From the NCBI GenBank assembly GCA_001038565.1, contig LFJO01000005.1, forward strand, positions 1,186,417-1,250,416: a stretch of 64,000 bases of DNA, read 5' to 3'. Position numbers and translations under genes: made by a program. The stretch's first letter is position 1. Each line of letters starts with the position of its first letter. Positions 45,963 through 55,176 of this stretch are shown in pieces. The notes beneath the pieces were generated by a model, which was not told where the DNA came from, did not search any database, and saw nothing but the letters and a program-made list of their open reading frames with translations. The DNA comes from Alkalihalobacillus pseudalcaliphilus (GTDB taxonomy: Bacteria > Bacillota > Bacilli > Bacillales > Bacillaceae_D).

Positions 45963-46850
45963 TTAATGACAGAAAATATGTTGTCCAATTTTCTTAATTT
46001 GAGGTCTAGACCAAATCCAAGCTGAAGTTGCCGTATCAGGGTTAAAATAATACAATGCATTCCCACTTGGATCCTGTCCGTTTATAGCATCTAATACTGC
46101 TTTTCGTGATTGTTCATTAGGGTCAAGCCAAATTTGTCCATCAGCTACTGCTGTAAAAGCACGTGGTTCAAAGATAATATCATAGACTGTATTTGGGAAT
46201 GATGGACTGTTTAATCTATTTAAAATTACCGCAGCTACGGCTACTTGCCCAATATATGGCTCACCTCTCGCTTCGCCATATACAGCTTGTGCCATGATTC
46301 TAATATCATTATCTGAAAAACCAGCAGGTACGTTCGTTGCTTTATCTATTGTCGCTTCATTGTCCTGTTCTGCGGGGGTTCCAGGTGTTGGCGTTTCAGT
46401 TTGTCCACCACCAGTACCACCGCGGCCTCCTCCACCATTGGAGCTACCGCTTGGACCACGCTGCTCAGATTTTGGTGTTCCACCGTAGTGAGTAAATTTT
46501 CTTCCTTCATTAATAGATTGTTGAACATGTTCTCGATTATAGTTTGTTGAAGCAACGAGTTTGTCTTTCATCGTTGGTCCCACTAAACCATCAATATCTA
46601 AACCAAATTCATACTGGAAATTTCGGACGGCCCAATATGTACCCCACCCGAAGACACCGTCAATTTTTCCATTGTAGTAACCGATATACTGTAAACGCGC
46701 TTGTAATTCAACGACATCCTCACCCGTTGCTCCATGCTGAATGACTTGTTCAGAGAAAGCATATGTCTTTGTTTCTTCTCCTAAAAGACAGAAACACGCA
46801 ATGATTGATGAGAACAGTATTAGATTTCTGTAATTGAACAGACGACTCAT
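45963..46850 (-). CDS. sleB: Spore cortex-lytic enzyme SleB
   Basis: This 295-residue lytic transglycosylase acts on cortex muramic-lactam. The order is signal peptide (about 1-31), peptidoglycan-binding domain (about 38-98, GATGEDVVELQARLQYIGYYNGKIDG), a Gly/Ser/Pro-rich linker (about 125-170), then the hydrolase_2 catalytic domain (about 183-295) with the Glu in YGEARGE. The low-complexity linker is longer than I would expect. Confidence 0.95.
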   Translation of the reverse strand: MSRLFNYRNLILFSSIIACFCLLGEETKTYAFSEQVIQHGATGEDVVELQARLQYIGYYNGKIDGVFGWGTYWAVRNFQYEFGLDIDGLVGPTMKDKLVASTNYNREHVQQSINEGRKFTHYGGTPKSEQRGPSGSSNGGGGRGGTGGGQTETPTPGTPAEQDNEATIDKATNVPAGFSDNDIRIMAQAVYGEARGEPYIGQVAVAAVILNRLNSPSFPNTVYDIIFEPRAFTAVADGQIWLDPNEQSRKAVLDAINGQDPSGNALYYFNPDTATSAWIWSRPQIKKIGQHIFCH

Positions 46851-46997
46851 GTTGTGATATCCTCCTTAGCTGATTGTCTAGGTTAATCATTCATTGATAA
46901 TACTTTAATGGTAGTGTCTATCATCTTCCTTTTTTTATGCAATCGAAATATAAATTTACAAATTATCTATTATTGTTTTTAGGGTAGAAATAAAGCT

Positions 46998-47125
46998 TTT
47001 GCTAGTGGTGGCTAGTTGTGTGGTACACTAAAACGAGTACTATCCAGATGGTGGGGCTACTTCGAAAGGGGAAAAAACTTAGAACCTTTATTGAATAAAA
47101 AGCCCGCAGTAAAAGAGTGAAACAA
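46998..47125 (+). repeat. Dispersed repeat family B, copy 1
   Basis: GTGGTGGCTAGTTGTGTGG, then GGTGGGGCTAC, then AACCTTTATTGAATAAAAAGCCCGCAGT correspond block by block to 56425-56565. The rest of the 650-bp gap between sleB and metH holds only a terminator and AT-rich sequence. A 72-codon minus frame over the repeat is not credible. Confidence 0.6.
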
Positions 47126-47230
47126 CACTTTGATTGTTGATATTGATGAATTTATTAGCCAGTCATCATGGAAGTTTTTTTGTACGTATACTTCTTGCGA
47201 CTCCTTATCGTGATAAATTTGAAAAAAATA

Positions 47231-47276
47231 AAAAGTAACTGAACTATTTAAAAATAGTTCAGTTACTTTTTTCATT
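47231..47276. terminator. Bidirectional terminator downstream of metH
   Basis: AAAAGTAACTGAACTATT and AATAGTTCAGTTACTTTT form an 18-bp perfect stem around TAAA (47231-47270), with T runs on both strands. It lies 226 bp past the metH stop, which it most likely serves. Confidence 0.85.
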
Positions 47277-47501
47277 TATGCTTAGTTGTGGATAGATCTT
47301 TATTTTTAGAACCTTTATTTCATTAGGCTGCTTCTGATCAAAAATAATTAAATTTAAACATGATCCGCTCTATTTCCCCTAAATTACAAAAGGAACTTGC
47401 TCATGCAATTTCCTAAAAAATGGTATTTTTCATTCCTGGGGATCCTTTTTTATCGATGTATTCAATTCATTATTTTAAGCCACTATGAGTGATTCCCAGC
47501 C

Positions 47502-50500
47502 TTACATCACATTAAAATACCGTCCCTCCGGATGGGCAAACACCATCGCAGTCACACTTGCTTCTGGTTCCATCATAAACCCTTCCGTTAGTTCAATTCC
47601 TATGTCCTCTGGTTGTAAGAGTTTGAAGAGCTTTGCTTGGTCTTCTAGGTCTGGACATGCCGGATAACCGAAGGAGACGCGGACGCCTTGATATTTTGCC
47701 GCAAATCGTTGTTCCATTGTAAAGTCAACGGGATCTGGGAAGCCCATCTGATCACGCATTAATTGATGGACACGTTCTGCAAAACCTTCCGCAGTCTCTA
47801 ATGCTGCCGCTTGTATGAGATGACTTTCTAAATAATCACCCGAATTCTTGGCCCATTCCGCCCATTCACGAACACCTTTACCTGCTGTAACAGCTAAAAA
47901 TCCAACATAATCAACCTCTTCACTGTTAGAAGGGCGAATATAATCAGCTAAGCAAAAGTAAGGAGCTTTTTGTTGGCGTGGGAATGTAAATGTTTCAATA
48001 ATTTGTTTGTCTGTTTCATTATTATATATATAAATCGAATCGCCCTCTGATTGAGCGGGGAAAAATTGATACATCCCATTTAACTGAAGTAGTTTTTCTT
48101 TTTTAGCTCTAGCCATAAACTGATCGACTCGTTCCTTAAGCTGAAGCGTACGTTCATCTCGTTCAGCTACTAATCGCGAAATATTACCCTTTAGACCAAG
48201 ATGCCTTCCTAATAACATTTGCTCATTTATATAAGGCTCAATATGGGACAATTGATAGTCACGTAAAATGTGACGTTGTAAGTCTGCCGGCTTATATATA
48301 GGAACATCTAATGAAATTTTCGAGCGTTCTGGTAAAATGGCTGTAGTCTGGCGTTGTGGCTTCCGTTCTCGAACTAAGGCTTTTTTGGCACGGCTTTCCT
48401 GTAATTCCTCAACCATTACCTCTTGCTCACCTGGCTTCACTAAACGGTTTGCCAACTCTAATCCGTACATCGCATCCTGGGCATACAAAACAAGACCATC
48501 ATATTCAGCAGCAATTTTTGTATCGGTAAATTTACGAGTCAGTGCAGCTCCGCCAACCAATATAGGGATCGATATATTTTGCTGTTTCAAATCCTGAGCC
48601 GTCAACACCATTTGTTGGGCCGATTTAACAAGCAATCCAGATAAGCCAATTGCATGTGGCTTTTCCTTTTTGACTGCTTCAATAATCTCATTAGAAGTAA
48701 CCTTAATCCCTAAATTAATGATTTTAAAACCATTGTTACTTAAAATGATTTCAACTAGATTTTTACCAATGTCGTGGACATCTCCTTTTACCGTAGCCAA
48801 TATGATTTTTCCTTTTCCGTTATCGTCCCCTTCTTTTTTCTCCATAAACGGCTCAAGATGGGCAACAGATGCTTTCATCACTTCTGCACTTTGAAGCACT
48901 TCAGCTACGATTAATTCATTGTTATTAAAAAGCTTACCCACTTCATCCATACCAGTCATTAAAGGACCGTTAATGATATCTAGAGGATCGTCATATTTTT
49001 GCAGTGCTCGATCAAGGTCTACAGCCAAACCCTCTTTAGTCCCTTCTACAATATAAGCAGCCAATCTTTCTTCTAACGAAAGTTGCGAAACCTCTTTTTT
49101 CTTTTCTGTTTTTTTACCACGATAAAAAGCAGTAAAAGTCGCTAACGTTTCATCTGTCGTTTCAAATAATAACGCATCAGCCATGTTTTTCTCTTCTTCG
49201 GAGATCGAGGCATAGCGCTCTAGTTTCTCGGTATTAACAATGGCATAATCTAAGCCGGCCTGTGTGCAGTGATATAAGTAAACCGCATTTAAAACCTCAC
49301 GGCCAACCGGTGGTAAGCCAAATGAGACATTTGAAACACCTAGTATCGTTAAACAGTCTGGTAGTGCCTCTTTAATTAACTTAATCCCTTCAACGGTCGC
49401 ATTAGCTGAACCAATGTATTGTTCATCACCCGTACCAACTGGGAAAACAAGTGGGTCAAAAATGATATCGCGTGGATTCAACCCATACTTGTGAACAAGA
49501 AGATTATGCGAGCGTACCGCCACCTCTAGTTTACGTTCAGCCGATACAGCCATCCCCTCTTCATCAATAGTGCCAACAACAACCGCAGCTCCATAATTTT
49601 TAATTAAAGGTGCGATTTTTTCGAACCTTTCTTCCCCATCTTCTAGATTAATTGAATTAATAATCGCTTTACCTTGTGAATAGGTTAAGGCTTTCTCGAT
49701 CACGAATTCATCCGTAGAATCTATCATTAAGGGTACTTTTATCTTATTAATCACGAATTTTAAGAAGTTTTCCATATCCTCTAATTCTTCACGATCAGGG
49801 TCGGCTAAGCAAATATCAATTACATGGGCTCCCTTTTTCACTTGAGCTCTGGCAATTTCGGATGCTTCTTCATATTTCTCGTCAGCAATTAATCGTTTGA
49901 ACTTTCTTGAGCCAATGACATTCGTTCTCTCCCCTACAAATAACGGTCTCATACTGTCATCGTAAAGAAGTGGTTCTATGCCAGCAACGGCGTGTTCATG
50001 ATATTCCTGCTTCACTCTCGGATCTGCTTCTACGAGCTCTTTTCGTAAGACTTCAATGTGTGCCGGTGTCGTTCCACAACACCCTCCCACCACATTAATC
50101 CAGCCTTTTTCTGCAAAAGCCTGTAGTTTTTTTGCTAGTGATAGAGGTGATTCGTGATAATGCCCTTCCTCATCTGGTAAGCCTGCATTAGGATAACAGC
50201 TGACATAACCTGTTGCAAGTTCAGATAAAGAACGAATATGGTCTCTCATAAATTCCGGCCCTGTTGCACAGTTTAATCCGACAATAAGTGGGTTCATATG
50301 TTCTAATGATAAATAAAAAGCTTCAATATTTTGTCCAGCTAACGTTGTGCCCATTGGCTCAATCGTTCCTGATATCATCAGAGGGAGTTCTAACTCCAGC
50401 TCTTTAAAGGCTTTTTGAATCCCTAAATATGCCGCTTTAACATTACGCATATCCTGACTCGTTTCCAATAACAGTAAGTCTGAACCACCACGAATCAAAC

Positions 50501-50948
50501 CACGTGCTTGAATATAATAAGATTCAATTAATTGTCCAAATGTGGTACCACCTGTCACAGATAATGATTTAGTCGTCGGGCCCATCGCCCCGGCAACAAA
50601 TCGCGGCCAGGAAGGCGATGAATAGTCTGCCGCTGCTTTTTTGGCCAATGTAGCTGATAAATAACTTAGTTCCTCCGCTTCATGACCTAAATCATAATCA
50701 TCAAGAACTAGATCCGTTGAGCCAAATGAATTCGTTTCGATAATATCAGCACCCGCTTCTAAATAGTCACGATGAATGCTCTCAATCACATGAGGTGCCG
50801 TCTTATTTAAATATTCATTACACCCTTCAAACTCTTCCCCGCCAAAATCATCTGCTGTTAAGTTGGCATCCTGCAACATCGTTCCCATTGCACCGTCCAT
50901 AATGAGAATCCGCTTCTTTAGTTGTTGTTCGATTAATGATTTTGTCAT
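47502..50948 (-). CDS. metH: Cobalamin-dependent methionine synthase
   Basis: This 1148-residue protein has all four modules. The homocysteine-binding domain has zinc ligands in GLNCATG and GGCCGTTP (about 292). The pterin-binding domain is at about 330-600. A cap and B12 domain carries the His ligand in DVHDIGKNL (about 757). The SAM reactivation domain is at about 900-1148 (PSFGYPACPD-like VSFGYPACPD). It methylates homocysteine with methyl-THF supplied by YitJ. B. subtilis relies on MetE, so B12-dependent synthesis here is a difference. Confidence 0.97.
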   Translation of the reverse strand: MTKSLIEQQLKKRILIMDGAMGTMLQDANLTADDFGGEEFEGCNEYLNKTAPHVIESIHRDYLEAGADIIETNSFGSTDLVLDDYDLGHEAEELSYLSATLAKKAAADYSSPSWPRFVAGAMGPTTKSLSVTGGTTFGQLIESYYIQARGLIRGGSDLLLLETSQDMRNVKAAYLGIQKAFKELELELPLMISGTIEPMGTTLAGQNIEAFYLSLEHMNPLIVGLNCATGPEFMRDHIRSLSELATGYVSCYPNAGLPDEEGHYHESPLSLAKKLQAFAEKGWINVVGGCCGTTPAHIEVLRKELVEADPRVKQEYHEHAVAGIEPLLYDDSMRPLFVGERTNVIGSRKFKRLIADEKYEEASEIARAQVKKGAHVIDICLADPDREELEDMENFLKFVINKIKVPLMIDSTDEFVIEKALTYSQGKAIINSINLEDGEERFEKIAPLIKNYGAAVVVGTIDEEGMAVSAERKLEVAVRSHNLLVHKYGLNPRDIIFDPLVFPVGTGDEQYIGSANATVEGIKLIKEALPDCLTILGVSNVSFGLPPVGREVLNAVYLYHCTQAGLDYAIVNTEKLERYASISEEEKNMADALLFETTDETLATFTAFYRGKKTEKKKEVSQLSLEERLAAYIVEGTKEGLAVDLDRALQKYDDPLDIINGPLMTGMDEVGKLFNNNELIVAEVLQSAEVMKASVAHLEPFMEKKEGDDNGKGKIILATVKGDVHDIGKNLVEIILSNNGFKIINLGIKVTSNEIIEAVKKEKPHAIGLSGLLVKSAQQMVLTAQDLKQQNISIPILVGGAALTRKFTDTKIAAEYDGLVLYAQDAMYGLELANRLVKPGEQEVMVEELQESRAKKALVRERKPQRQTTAILPERSKISLDVPIYKPADLQRHILRDYQLSHIEPYINEQMLLGRHLGLKGNISRLVAERDERTLQLKERVDQFMARAKKEKLLQLNGMYQFFPAQSEGDSIYIYNNETDKQIIETFTFPRQQKAPYFCLADYIRPSNSEEVDYVGFLAVTAGKGVREWAEWAKNSGDYLESHLIQAAALETAEGFAERVHQLMRDQMGFPDPVDFTMEQRFAAKYQGVRVSFGYPACPDLEDQAKLFKLLQPEDIGIELTEGFMMEPEASVTAMVFAHPEGRYFNVM

Positions 50949-50987
50949 CGTCCATTCTCCTAACCCTACTACATTTTCAGTCTTTAT

Positions 50988-52820
50988 TTAGATTCCTTTA
51001 ACGAATGATTTCTCTTTTATATAATTTGTTAATTCAATCGTCATTTCATATCGTAGAAATGGTGTGATTAAATAAATACCGTTAAAATATTCTGTCGCTG
51101 CATCGATAAGGTTTTTAGCAATATTTATACCTTCTCTCGTAGACTTTTCCTTATCACCGTCACAACTTTTCATCGTTTCGCGAATTGAGTCGGTCAATTT
51201 AATGCCGGGTACTTCATTATGCAAAAATTCAGCATTTCTAAAGCCTGTCAATGGCATAATTCCAATATAAATAGGCTGAGTAATATGACTCGTTAAAGAT
51301 GCGAGCTCGATAATTTGCTGTTCATTATAAATCGGTTGGGTCATAAAATAATCAGCACCACTATCAATTTTTTTCTCCATTCGGGCAACAGCCTTATCCA
51401 AATGGCGTACATTCGGATTAAAAGCAGCACCTACCGAAAAGTTTGCTTTTTGACCTAAATCCTTTCCTGAAAAAGAAATGCCCTCATTTAATTGCTTAAT
51501 CATCGTAATGAGCTGAAATGATGTCATATCATACACAGAAGTAGCACCTGGAAAATCACCAATTTTAGTTGGGTCACCTGTAATCGCTAAAAGATCATGT
51601 ATTCCTAATGCATGTAGACCCATTAAATGTGATTGAAGCCCGATTAAGTTTCGATCTCGACACGTGACATGAACGAGTGGTCTCGCTTGATAACGCTCTT
51701 TCATTAGAGAACCTAATGCCATGTTGTCAACTCGAGGTGAAGCTAATGAATTATCGGCTAATGTAACAGCATCAACACCCGCATCTGTCAGTGCCTTAGC
51801 CCCTGTCAAGAACTTCTCAATCGATAATTTTTTCGGCGGATCAAGCTCGACAATAATGGATGAGCGCTTTTGTACAATATCTGGTAATGTTTCTCTTGCT
51901 GGAGGCTCTTCTTTTCGAATCGATACCGGTATCTCTTTCGTCTTTACTCCAATTCTTGCAACAGGTTGATAGCTCTTCGCAATAGCAGCAAAAGCTTGAA
52001 TTTGTGCCGGCGTTGTCCCACAACACCCTCCGATCAATCGAACCCCCTGTTCAATAAAAGCCCTACCCATTTCGGCGAAATAATCTGAATTCGATTGATA
52101 GTAATAACGTCCATCACGAAAATCTGGCAAGCTAGCATTTGGATAAACAGCTAAATAGGCTTGCTCTGAAATAGTCAGTGTTTCAATCGATTTTAACATA
52201 TGGAATGGTCCCATTCGACAATTCAAACCAACCACATTCGCACCAGCTTCAATTAATTGTTCATAGACTCTATCTAACGTAATTCCACCTTGCATAACAC
52301 CAACCTCACCAATTGATACGTTGACAATTAAAGCTTGATCGGTTAATTTTCTCGCAAGTTGGGTCGCCATTAAAGCTTCTTCAAAGTCATAAAACGTTTC
52401 TAAAAGTAACCCATCGACACCTTCCTTAAGCAATTCATTCATCTGTTCAAAAAAAGCCGACTTAATTTCTGCCAATGTCCATTCTTCCGTTGAATAACGT
52501 CTAATCCCACCAACTGTGCCTAAAACATAAATATCCTCGTTGGCTAATGCCGAAGCAATCTGAACTCCAGCTTGATTAATTTCTTTAACTGATTGAGCTA
52601 GCCCGTATTTTTCTAGCTTTAATCGATTTGCTGCATAGGTGTTCGTTTGAATAACAGTAGCGCCAGCATCGATATAAGCTTGATGAATATGAGCGACTTT
52701 CTCAGGAGCTGAGAGGTTTAACTCTTCAAAACATTGGTCAATCCCTTGCTCATATAATAACGTCCCCATTGCCCCGTCACCGACAAGAATTTCTTTTTCT
52801 AACCTCTCGATTAAGTTCAA
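50988..52820 (-). CDS. yitJ: Bifunctional homocysteine S-methyltransferase / methylene-THF reductase YitJ
   Basis: This 610-residue fusion has an N-terminal homocysteine-methyltransferase domain (1 to about 290) with zinc ligands in GLNCRMG and GGCCGTTP, and a C-terminal MTHFR barrel (about 320-610) with DPPKK and FMTQPIYNEQQ. It reduces methylene-THF to the methyl-THF used by MetH. The start is TTG 52820, overlapping the metI stop (TTGA) after GGAGAG. Confidence 0.94.
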   Translation of the reverse strand: MNLIERLEKEILVGDGAMGTLLYEQGIDQCFEELNLSAPEKVAHIHQAYIDAGATVIQTNTYAANRLKLEKYGLAQSVKEINQAGVQIASALANEDIYVLGTVGGIRRYSTEEWTLAEIKSAFFEQMNELLKEGVDGLLLETFYDFEEALMATQLARKLTDQALIVNVSIGEVGVMQGGITLDRVYEQLIEAGANVVGLNCRMGPFHMLKSIETLTISEQAYLAVYPNASLPDFRDGRYYYQSNSDYFAEMGRAFIEQGVRLIGGCCGTTPAQIQAFAAIAKSYQPVARIGVKTKEIPVSIRKEEPPARETLPDIVQKRSSIIVELDPPKKLSIEKFLTGAKALTDAGVDAVTLADNSLASPRVDNMALGSLMKERYQARPLVHVTCRDRNLIGLQSHLMGLHALGIHDLLAITGDPTKIGDFPGATSVYDMTSFQLITMIKQLNEGISFSGKDLGQKANFSVGAAFNPNVRHLDKAVARMEKKIDSGADYFMTQPIYNEQQIIELASLTSHITQPIYIGIMPLTGFRNAEFLHNEVPGIKLTDSIRETMKSCDGDKEKSTREGINIAKNLIDAATEYFNGIYLITPFLRYEMTIELTNYIKEKSFVKGI

Positions 52821-53941
52821 ACGCTCTCCTCCTTCACTAGCTCGGCTGTTTTTGCAAATGCTTGCTCTAAATCATCAATTAAATCCTCATGATGCTCAAT
52901 TCCTACTGAAAAACGTAAAAGGCGATTACAGACACCATTGGCCACGCGAATCTCTTCCGGAATATCCATATGAGTTTGTGTCGCAGGATACGTCATTAAA
53001 CTTTCTATACCACCTAAACTTTCTGCAAATGATATCAATTGTAGCTGTTGTAAAAATGGATTGACCATATTTTCATCGAATATTCTGAATGAAAGCATCC
53101 CACCTTTACCTGCATAAAGAACGTCTGTTACAAGTTCATGCTGCTCTAGATAACGAACAATCGCTTTTGCATTTTCCTGATGCTTTTGCATTCTTAAAGA
53201 TAAAGTTTTCATTCCCCGAATAAGTAACCATGAGTCAAACGCTGGTAAGGTGCCGCCGATCCCGTTATGGTAGTAACCAATTTGTTCACATAATTGGTCC
53301 CCTTTTGCTACAATGAGTCCAGCAATTAAATCATTATGTCCACCGAGATATTTTGAAGCACTGTGAATGACAACATCAGCACCATCTACTAAAGGTTGCT
53401 GTAATAAAGGTGTTAGAAATGTATTATCAACAATTAATAGAAGATTATGTCTTTTCGATATTCGAGCTAGTTCTTGAATTGATACTTCTTGCATCAATGG
53501 ATTCGTTGGTGTTTCAATAAAAATCGCTTTTGTACTTTCTGTAATCGCATTCTCTACTTGTTCAAATTGTCTTGGGTCTACATATGTAAATCTAATCCCC
53601 CATTTTTTCCAACCTTGTTCAAACAATCGATAAGTTCCGCCATACAGATCACTTGAACAAATAATCTCATCACCTTGTTCAAAAAGTGAAAATACCGTCT
53701 GGATTGCAGCCATACCAGAGCTACAAGCAAAACCTTTCTCACCTTCTTCTAATAAGGCAATCGAATTTTCTAATACTTCTCTCGTTGGATTCCCTGTACG
53801 TGCATAGTCATACCCCGTCGACTCACCAATACCAGTATGTCGATAAGCTGTCGATAAATAAATCGGTGTATTAATAGTCCCTGTTTTATCATCTAATCGA
53901 TTTCCTATTTGAGCCAATGTTGTTTCTAAATGCTTATTCAT
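52817..53941 (-). CDS. metI: Cystathionine gamma-synthase / O-acetylhomoserine thiolyase
   Basis: This 374-residue Cys/Met-metabolism PLP enzyme has LSTAYRHTGIGESTGYDYARTGNPT near the start. The PLP lysine is in HSASKYLGGHND (about 197). It resembles B. subtilis MetI closely through its whole length. It makes cystathionine (or homocysteine) from activated homoserine. No metC follows; yitJ and metH come next instead. It is under the SAM riboswitch. Confidence 0.93.
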   Translation of the reverse strand: MNKHLETTLAQIGNRLDDKTGTINTPIYLSTAYRHTGIGESTGYDYARTGNPTREVLENSIALLEEGEKGFACSSGMAAIQTVFSLFEQGDEIICSSDLYGGTYRLFEQGWKKWGIRFTYVDPRQFEQVENAITESTKAIFIETPTNPLMQEVSIQELARISKRHNLLLIVDNTFLTPLLQQPLVDGADVVIHSASKYLGGHNDLIAGLIVAKGDQLCEQIGYYHNGIGGTLPAFDSWLLIRGMKTLSLRMQKHQENAKAIVRYLEQHELVTDVLYAGKGGMLSFRIFDENMVNPFLQQLQLISFAESLGGIESLMTYPATQTHMDIPEEIRVANGVCNRLLRFSVGIEHHEDLIDDLEQAFAKTAELVKEESV

Positions 53942-53982
53942 ACGCTCCCCACTCCTTTTATCGCCATCATTTGTATTTGTGC

Positions 53983-54143
53983 TAAAACAAAAACACCTTC
54001 TTCAAAAATTAAGAAGAAGGTGCAACATTTATCATACAACCCCTTCTTATCTTTCAAGCATAAGCTTGATGGATTTAGCACCTGACCAAATTGGCTGGTT
54101 GCTGAGACTTCTTCGGGCCATTCCCTCCATCTCTCTCGATAAG
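53983..54143 (-). promoter_or_regulatory. SAM-I riboswitch (S box) of the metI operon
   Basis: On the minus strand the aptamer runs CTTATCGAGAGAG (from 54143), GATGGAGGGA, TGGCCC, GAAGTCTCAGCAACC, AGGTGCTAAATCC and closes with GATAAG (54051-54046). The expression platform is a terminator: GCACCTTCTTC and GAAGAAGGTG (54023-53994), then TTTTTG. AGATAAGAAGG can pair with the 5' terminator arm as antiterminator. High SAM should stop transcription before metI. Confidence 0.96.
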
Positions 54144-54232
54144 AAAACAAAAATATATTCGATTAAAAAGATAAAAATTGTATTGAACTAAAATTACAAT
54201 AATTCTAACATAATTGCAAGGGTTTTTTATCT

Positions 54233-54397
54233 TTATTTTTCGGGGATTGCATCAATGTGTAAATTCGTTTCATTTCCACAAACACAACGCTTAAAACCTG
54301 TTTCATACTGTCCTTCCACATTGCGTTTTCCTCGTAGGATAAATTTTTCGCCACATTTCAAGCAACGAATCGTAATTAAGTAACGGTGGTTATCCAA
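54233..54397 (-). CDS. Small zinc-ribbon-like protein
   Basis: This is a 54-residue frame with TTG start 54397, 8 nt after GGGAGG, only 17 bp beyond the prsW stop. The peptide has CLKCGEKF near the start and CVCGNE near residue 39, two Cys pairs spaced as in a small zinc ribbon, in a basic context (RGKRN). It could bind nucleic acid or a partner protein. I do not recognise a named family. It is likely cotranscribed with prsW. Confidence 0.7.
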   Translation of the reverse strand: MDNHRYLITIRCLKCGEKFILRGKRNVEGQYETGFKRCVCGNETNLHIDAIPEK

Positions 54398-54414
54398 CTT
54401 TTCTACCTCCCTCT

Positions 54415-55062
54415 TCAGCTGTCAAACCGACTTGCTAGCTTTACTTTATGTAGGGCAAATAACCATAAGCAAATCATAAATGGTATCACTACAAATAAAA
54501 AGTAATGATTGACGAGTCCTGTAATTAAATCATAGACGCTATGTAATGTCACTGGTACGAGCAAGGCTAAAAGCAAATAGGAGTTTTTCCCCTCTGCTTC
54601 AGTCTTAGCTTTACCAAAATAATAACCCATTATCACACCAAACAAAGCATGACTTGTAACTGGTAATAACGCTCTACCTATAGCAGTTTCTACCCCAAAT
54701 GCGACTAAATAAAACACATTCTCAACGGAGGCAAAACCTAAAGCTACGGCAACACCAAAGATAATACCATCATAATGCCTTTTAAACTTTGCATGCTGAT
54801 AGACAAGAAAAAACAATAAAAACCATTTGAAGAACTCTTCAAAAAAACCGTATAAAATAACAGCTTGTGAGATCGTATCTGTAAATATGCCTTCTACGAT
54901 AAACGCGTATTGTAAAACCATAATCGGAAAAACTAATATACCACCAGCGATAAAAGAACGCAAAACAAGTCCATTGATTTCATGCGTATACTGGTGCCTC
55001 AAATAAAAATAGGATAGTAAGGCCATACCTGGAGCAATGGCCGCGGTTAGCACTGCAAACAA
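54415..55062 (-). CDS. prsW: Site-1 membrane protease PrsW
   Basis: This protein of about 215 residues with about eight membrane helices belongs to the glutamic-type PrsW family. Conserved motifs are FFEEFFKW, HYDGIIFGVAVALGFASVENV and LPVTSHALFGVIMGYYFGKA. In B. subtilis it cuts the anti-sigma factor RsiW. TTG 55062 gives the usual N-terminus (FAVLTAAIAPGMALLSYFY) and a fair ribosome site; a GTG 16 codons earlier lacks one. Confidence 0.92.
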   Translation of the reverse strand: MFAVLTAAIAPGMALLSYFYLRHQYTHEINGLVLRSFIAGGILVFPIMVLQYAFIVEGIFTDTISQAVILYGFFEEFFKWFLLFFLVYQHAKFKRHYDGIIFGVAVALGFASVENVFYLVAFGVETAIGRALLPVTSHALFGVIMGYYFGKAKTEAEGKNSYLLLALLVPVTLHSVYDLITGLVNHYFLFVVIPFMICLWLFALHKVKLASRFDS

Positions 55063-55176
55063 ATTCGGTCCGACCCTTCTTTTAGGAAACTTAATAAAAT
55101 TGATAGGCACTATCTCATAATATCGTTATAATAATATCGTAACACGTGGTGTAATGAAAAAACAGAGGTGATAGCG

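Noticed and set aside
47057-47275. 72-codon minus-strand frame between sleB and metH
   Set aside because: It begins inside the perfect 18-bp terminator stem, so it cannot be a normal gene.
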